Below are positions 61,311-64,000 of a stretch of DNA of 64,000 nucleotides, one piece after another. Made by a program: the position numbers and the translations under genes. The notes below the pieces were generated by a model. That model had not been told where the DNA came from. It made no database searches and was given only the letters and a program-made list of their open reading frames with translations. Position 1 is the first letter of the stretch; each line of letters opens with the position of its first letter. The stretch is from Arthrobacter sp. U41 (GTDB lineage: Bacteria; Actinomycetota; Actinomycetes; Actinomycetales; Micrococcaceae). Location: NCBI RefSeq assembly GCF_001750145.1, contig NZ_CP015732.1, forward strand, positions 496,001 through 560,000, read 5' to 3'.

Positions 61311-61451
61311 CACTCGCCGGTCGCGGGCCGTAACGTACCCGTCGGTAGCGTTGTGCGCCGCTTCTGACCGCAGTTACCCTCGAGAAGGCCGGTCATTCAC
61401 CAGACATTTCGCCGGCCATGCAACGACGCATATTTTCGGAGAGGCAGCATA

Positions 61452-61685
61452 TTGGCTGGCATTTTTGAGATCGACGAGGCCGGCGGGAAGAAGTACTTCT
61501 TCAAGCTGACGGCGCCGGACGGAACAGTGGTCGCCGTTTCACCGCTGTTCAACACCATCAAGGGCGCTGCCGCGGGCATCAAGGCCGTGCGGGAGAACGC
61601 AGCGACCGGGCTGGTCGTCGACAAGTCCCAGGGCCGCGGCAAGGCCGCGCCCCAGAAGGCCGCAGCCAGGCAGGCCCCCAGCTAG
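61452..61685 (+). CDS. DUF1508 (YegP-like) protein
   Basis: Small soluble protein of 77 aa. One DUF1508 repeat: AGIFEIDEAGGKKYFFKLTA, PLFNTIKGAAAGIKAVRENA. The C-terminus is basic and Ala-rich (GRGKAAPQKAAARQAPS). The family is stress-linked in some bacteria but has no known activity. TTG start with GGAGAGG upstream. Confidence 0.86.
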   Translation: MAGIFEIDEAGGKKYFFKLTAPDGTVVAVSPLFNTIKGAAAGIKAVRENAATGLVVDKSQGRGKAAPQKAAARQAPS

Positions 61686-61738
61686 GTTCTTACAGCGGCG
61701 CACGCGGGGCCGGCGGCTGCGGCCCGGAGGTCCCGGCC

Positions 61739-62437
61739 TCAGCCGTCGAGCCGGCTCCAGGTATCGACGCTGAGCAGGCTGGTGCGGTCCCAGGGGACCG
61801 CCCATCCCAGCTGGTCGAAAAGCTGGCTCAGGATCATCCCGGTGAAGCCCCAGACCACCACGTCATTGACGGTAAAGGCAGGGCTTTGGAACGACTGCCC
61901 CGCACGGGTCACGGTGGCCATCACGCGGTTGTCCGGGTCCAGCAGGTCCCGGACCGGAACACGGAAGACCTGGGCGGACTCGCCGAAGTCCACCACCCGC
62001 ACGGGTGACTGCGACGCCCACCAGCCCAGAACCGGCGTCACCAGGAAGTTTCCGCGGGGAAGTGCCAGTTCCGGCATCACGCCGAGGACCTCGACGCCGG
62101 CCGGATCCAGCCCGGTTTCCTCTTCTGCTTCCCGCAGGGCGGCGCCGATGACGGATTCGCCCGGGTCGATGCCGCCGCCGGGGAACGCGACCTGGCCCGG
62201 ATGGTCATCCAGGGTATGGGCGCGCTGCAGCAGCAGAACATCCAGATCGGCCGGCGCCAGGAGTTTGATCGAGGTCGCCGGGACATCATCGAGGGAGCCG
62301 AAAAGCATCAGCACGGCCGCCCGGCGGATCCGCCCTCCGGACTCGACGGGGATTTCCCGCCAGCGCGGATCGGGCGGCGGCGCCGTTCCGGCCTCCACCG
62401 CGGCCACCAGATCGATGAGGTCCTGGCGGGCCGTCAC
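61739..62437 (-). CDS. Nudix hydrolase, CoA pyrophosphatase-like
   Basis: Hydrolase of 232 aa. Nudix box [20 protein letters not shown] followed by ETGL near residue 100, preceded by [20 protein letters not shown], the YeaB/CoA-type context (GQVAFPGG). Probably cleaves CoA or an NDP derivative. GTG at 62437 overlaps the nth stop (GTGA), so the two are coupled; a longer frame upstream would run into nth. No other start is as good. Confidence 0.9.
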   Translation of the reverse strand: MTARQDLIDLVAAVEAGTAPPPDPRWREIPVESGGRIRRAAVLMLFGSLDDVPATSIKLLAPADLDVLLLQRAHTLDDHPGQVAFPGGGIDPGESVIGAALREAEEETGLDPAGVEVLGVMPELALPRGNFLVTPVLGWWASQSPVRVVDFGESAQVFRVPVRDLLDPDNRVMATVTRAGQSFQSPAFTVNDVVVWGFTGMILSQLFDQLGWAVPWDRTSLLSVDTWSRLDG

Positions 62438-63309
62438 AGCGGCCTCCGCTGGGATTCCATCCGGATTTCCGCTGCCCGGTGTGTCTCTGCGAGGAGCTTC
62501 GACAGCAGCTCCTCCTGCCCCGGTGCCAGTTCGTACTTCAGCAGCTTCTTCGCCTTCTCCGGCTCCGTCTCCCCCATCCCGTAGCTCGGGCACCAGTTCG
62601 CCACGGCGCAGGCGCCGCAGGCCGGTTTGCGGGAATGGCACACGCGCCTGCCGTGGAACACCACCCGGTGCGAGAGCAGGGTCCAGTCCCTGGGCTCGAA
62701 CAGTTCCGCGACGTCGGCCTCGATCTTGACCGGGTCATCGGACTCCGTCCAGCCAAAGCGCTTCGAGAGCCGGGCAAAGTGCGTATCCACCGTGATCCCG
62801 GGAATGCCGAACGCGTTGCCCAGCACCACGTTCGCGGTCTTCCGCCCGACGCCGGGGAGCGTCACCAGGTCGGCCAGACGGCCCGGCACCTCGCCGTCGA
62901 ACTCATCCACGAGCCGGTTGCACAGCGCCGTCAGGTTCCGGGTCTTGGCGCGGAAGAATCCGGTGGGCTTGATGATGGCCTCCAGCTCCGCCGGGTCCGC
63001 CTCCGCCATGCTCCGCGCGTCCGGGTAGCGGGCGAACAGCAGCGGCGTGATCTGGTTGACCGTCACGTCCGTGGTCTGTGCCGACAGCACCGTGGCCACC
63101 AGAAGTTCAAAGGGGCTGCGGAAATCGAGTTCCGCGTGCGCGTACGGATACTGCTCCGCCAGCGCCTTGTTGATCCGGCGGGCGCGCCGTTTCAGGCCCA
63201 GCAGGGTCTCCCCGGCCGCGCGCGGGCGGGGACTTCGGGTGCCGGGACCCGCGCCCTTGGTGCCGGGAGTGGCGCCGCCGGGCACTGGGTTACTGGACTC
63301 GATGGCCAC
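62434..63309 (-). CDS. nth: endonuclease III
   Basis: Bifunctional DNA glycosylase/AP lyase of 291 aa for oxidised pyrimidines. Helix-hairpin-helix [18 protein letters not shown] with the catalytic Lys, active-site Asp in [16 protein letters not shown], and a 4Fe-4S cluster of four cysteines spaced 6-2-5 in [17 protein letters not shown]. About 40 extra Gly/Arg-rich residues precede the fold. The GTG start follows the preceding gene's stop by 8 bases. It couples with the downstream Nudix gene. Confidence 0.95.
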   Translation of the reverse strand: MAIESSNPVPGGATPGTKGAGPGTRSPRPRAAGETLLGLKRRARRINKALAEQYPYAHAELDFRSPFELLVATVLSAQTTDVTVNQITPLLFARYPDARSMAEADPAELEAIIKPTGFFRAKTRNLTALCNRLVDEFDGEVPGRLADLVTLPGVGRKTANVVLGNAFGIPGITVDTHFARLSKRFGWTESDDPVKIEADVAELFEPRDWTLLSHRVVFHGRRVCHSRKPACGACAVANWCPSYGMGETEPEKAKKLLKYELAPGQEELLSKLLAETHRAAEIRMESQRRPL

Positions 63310-63317
63310 GCGGCTGG

Positions 63318-64000
63318 CTAACCGCGTTCGATGTTGCTGAGGTCGCGGAGCAGGCCCACGCGGCCGTCGGTGTGCTGGACCAGGAACTCGTGTCCCCGGT
63401 CCTCAAGGGCGAGCACCCAGCCGCCGGGCTCGATCACGAAGGCCGGTGCGCCGCTGTGCTCGTCCACGGCGGTGCGCGGCTGGGCGACGGCGAACCAGAA
63501 TGCCTCGTAGACAGGCTCGGCCGAGTGTTCCTCGGGGCGGCTTGCAGGGTCAACGGTGGCGCCGATCGGCTCCTGATGGCGCACCTGCGGGTTCACGGTG
63601 GTGGGGGCACTGTTACCCGCGGCTGCCGGAATGTCGGCGGCGCGGGTTTCCTCAGCCGCCGCAGCGGCCCGGGCCTGCGCGTCCGGAACCGTCACGCCGG
63701 CTGGGGTGTTCGCGGCAGGAGTGTTCGCAGCAGGGGTGTTCGCAGCAGGGGTGTTCGCGGCAGGAGGCACGACGGCGGCCGCCTGGGTCCGCTCGGCGGC
63801 CGACGGTGCCTCCGGTGCGGACGCGGCGGGCATGCGGCCCGTGACCCGGGTTTCCGGGGAGCTGGCGACCGGGGCGGGCGCGGCAGCCTGCGCCGGCGCT
63901 TTGGCGGCGGCCTGCGTCGACGCTGCGGGGCGAGCTGCGGCACCGGCTGCGGCACCCGCTGCTGCTCCCGCCGCTGAGGCTGAGGCTGCGCCGGCAGCCG
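63318..64000 (-). CDS. Ala/Pro-rich protein of unknown function (5' end outside window)
   Basis: The frame is open from its stop at 63318 to the right edge, 227 codons seen. The N-terminal part visible is Ala-dominated with few other residues, then four PAANT units from a 15-bp minisatellite, a polar linker, and a compact C-terminal domain of about 60 residues ([58 protein letters not shown]), which looks SH3-like. I do not recognise it. It lies 8 bp upstream of nth on the same strand, so cotranscription is likely. Confidence 0.7.
   Translation of the reverse strand, partial: AAGAASASAAGAAAGAAAGAAARPAASTQAAAKAPAQAAAPAPVASSPETRVTGRMPAASAPEAPSAAERTQAAAVVPPAANTPAANTPAANTPAANTPAGVTVPDAQARAAAAAEETRAADIPAAAGNSAPTTVNPQVRHQEPIGATVDPASRPEEHSAEPVYEAFWFAVAQPRTAVDEHSGAPAFVIEPGGWVLALEDRGHEFLVQHTDGRVGLLRDLSNIERG
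63706..63765. repeat. 15-bp minisatellite, four units
   Basis: Four head-to-tail copies of gtgttcgcRgcaggR (63706, 63721, 63736, 63751). In the coding strand each unit encodes Pro-Ala-Ala-Asn-Thr, so copy-number change would keep the frame. Confidence 0.95.

Overview
The window is chromosomal DNA of a high-GC Gram-positive actinobacterium, most likely an Arthrobacter/Pseudarthrobacter-type member of the Micrococcales. The evidence is the very high GC content, a menaquinone pathway, System II cytochrome c maturation, a Rex regulator, an AURKAIP1-type small ribosomal protein bS22, an actinobacterial Tad pilus locus with Ssd and DUF4244 proteins, and many genes that begin at or next to their predicted transcription start. 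No rRNA, tRNA, phage, insertion sequence or CRISPR array was seen. Both window edges cut genes: an amino acid permease on the left and an Ala/Pro-rich protein on the right.

Layout. 1-6.7 kb: amino acid permease, ABC-F ATPase, a three-gene manganese-type ABC importer with a metalloregulator-like palindrome over its start codon, and a CPBP protease. 6.9-10.4 kb: VOC protein and menB-menE-menA. 10.5-13.1 kb: small membrane proteins and an AbiEi/DUF559-like gene bracketed by palindromic repeats. 13.1-18.2 kb (minus): histidine phosphatase-resA-ccdA-resB-ccsB. 18.4-25.0 kb: YceI, two Pro/Gln-rich membrane proteins, rex and a glutaredoxin, a HAD phosphatase, bS22, a BldC-like regulator, and DAHP synthase with a candidate attenuator leader. 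25.3-28.9 kb: GntR regulator with a divergent lactate-type oxidase, then gdhA. 29-33.8 kb: ArsR-type regulator, membrane protein, AcuC deacetylase, Ktr/Trk potassium uptake pair. 33.8-43.1 kb: Rieske/FAD oxidoreductase, HhH-GPD protein, proC, a decayed ECF sigma gene beside an intact YciI partner, Ppx/GppA, SseB, topA. 43.3-51.6 kb: regulator with divergent MFS exporter, methyltransferase, TipA-like MerR regulator, three tandem paralogous lipoproteins (one frameshifted), trhO, GNAT. 51.7-64 kb: Hrq1-like helicase, the tad operon, a family-A DNA polymerase, DUF1508, Nudix, nth, and the partial Ala-rich protein.

Themes. Respiration and redox dominate the left half (menaquinone, cytochrome c maturation, Rex, lactate oxidase). 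DNA repair and topology dominate the right half (HhH-GPD, TopA, helicase, PolA-like, Nth). About twenty genes show a TANNNT-like -10 box 6-7 bases before the start codon, which predicts leaderless transcripts. The less ordinary regions are the lipoprotein trio (48.0-49.8 kb), the repeat-bracketed AbiEi-like gene (11.5-13.1 kb), the aroG leader (25.0-25.2 kb) and the decayed sigma factor (37.0-38.1 kb).
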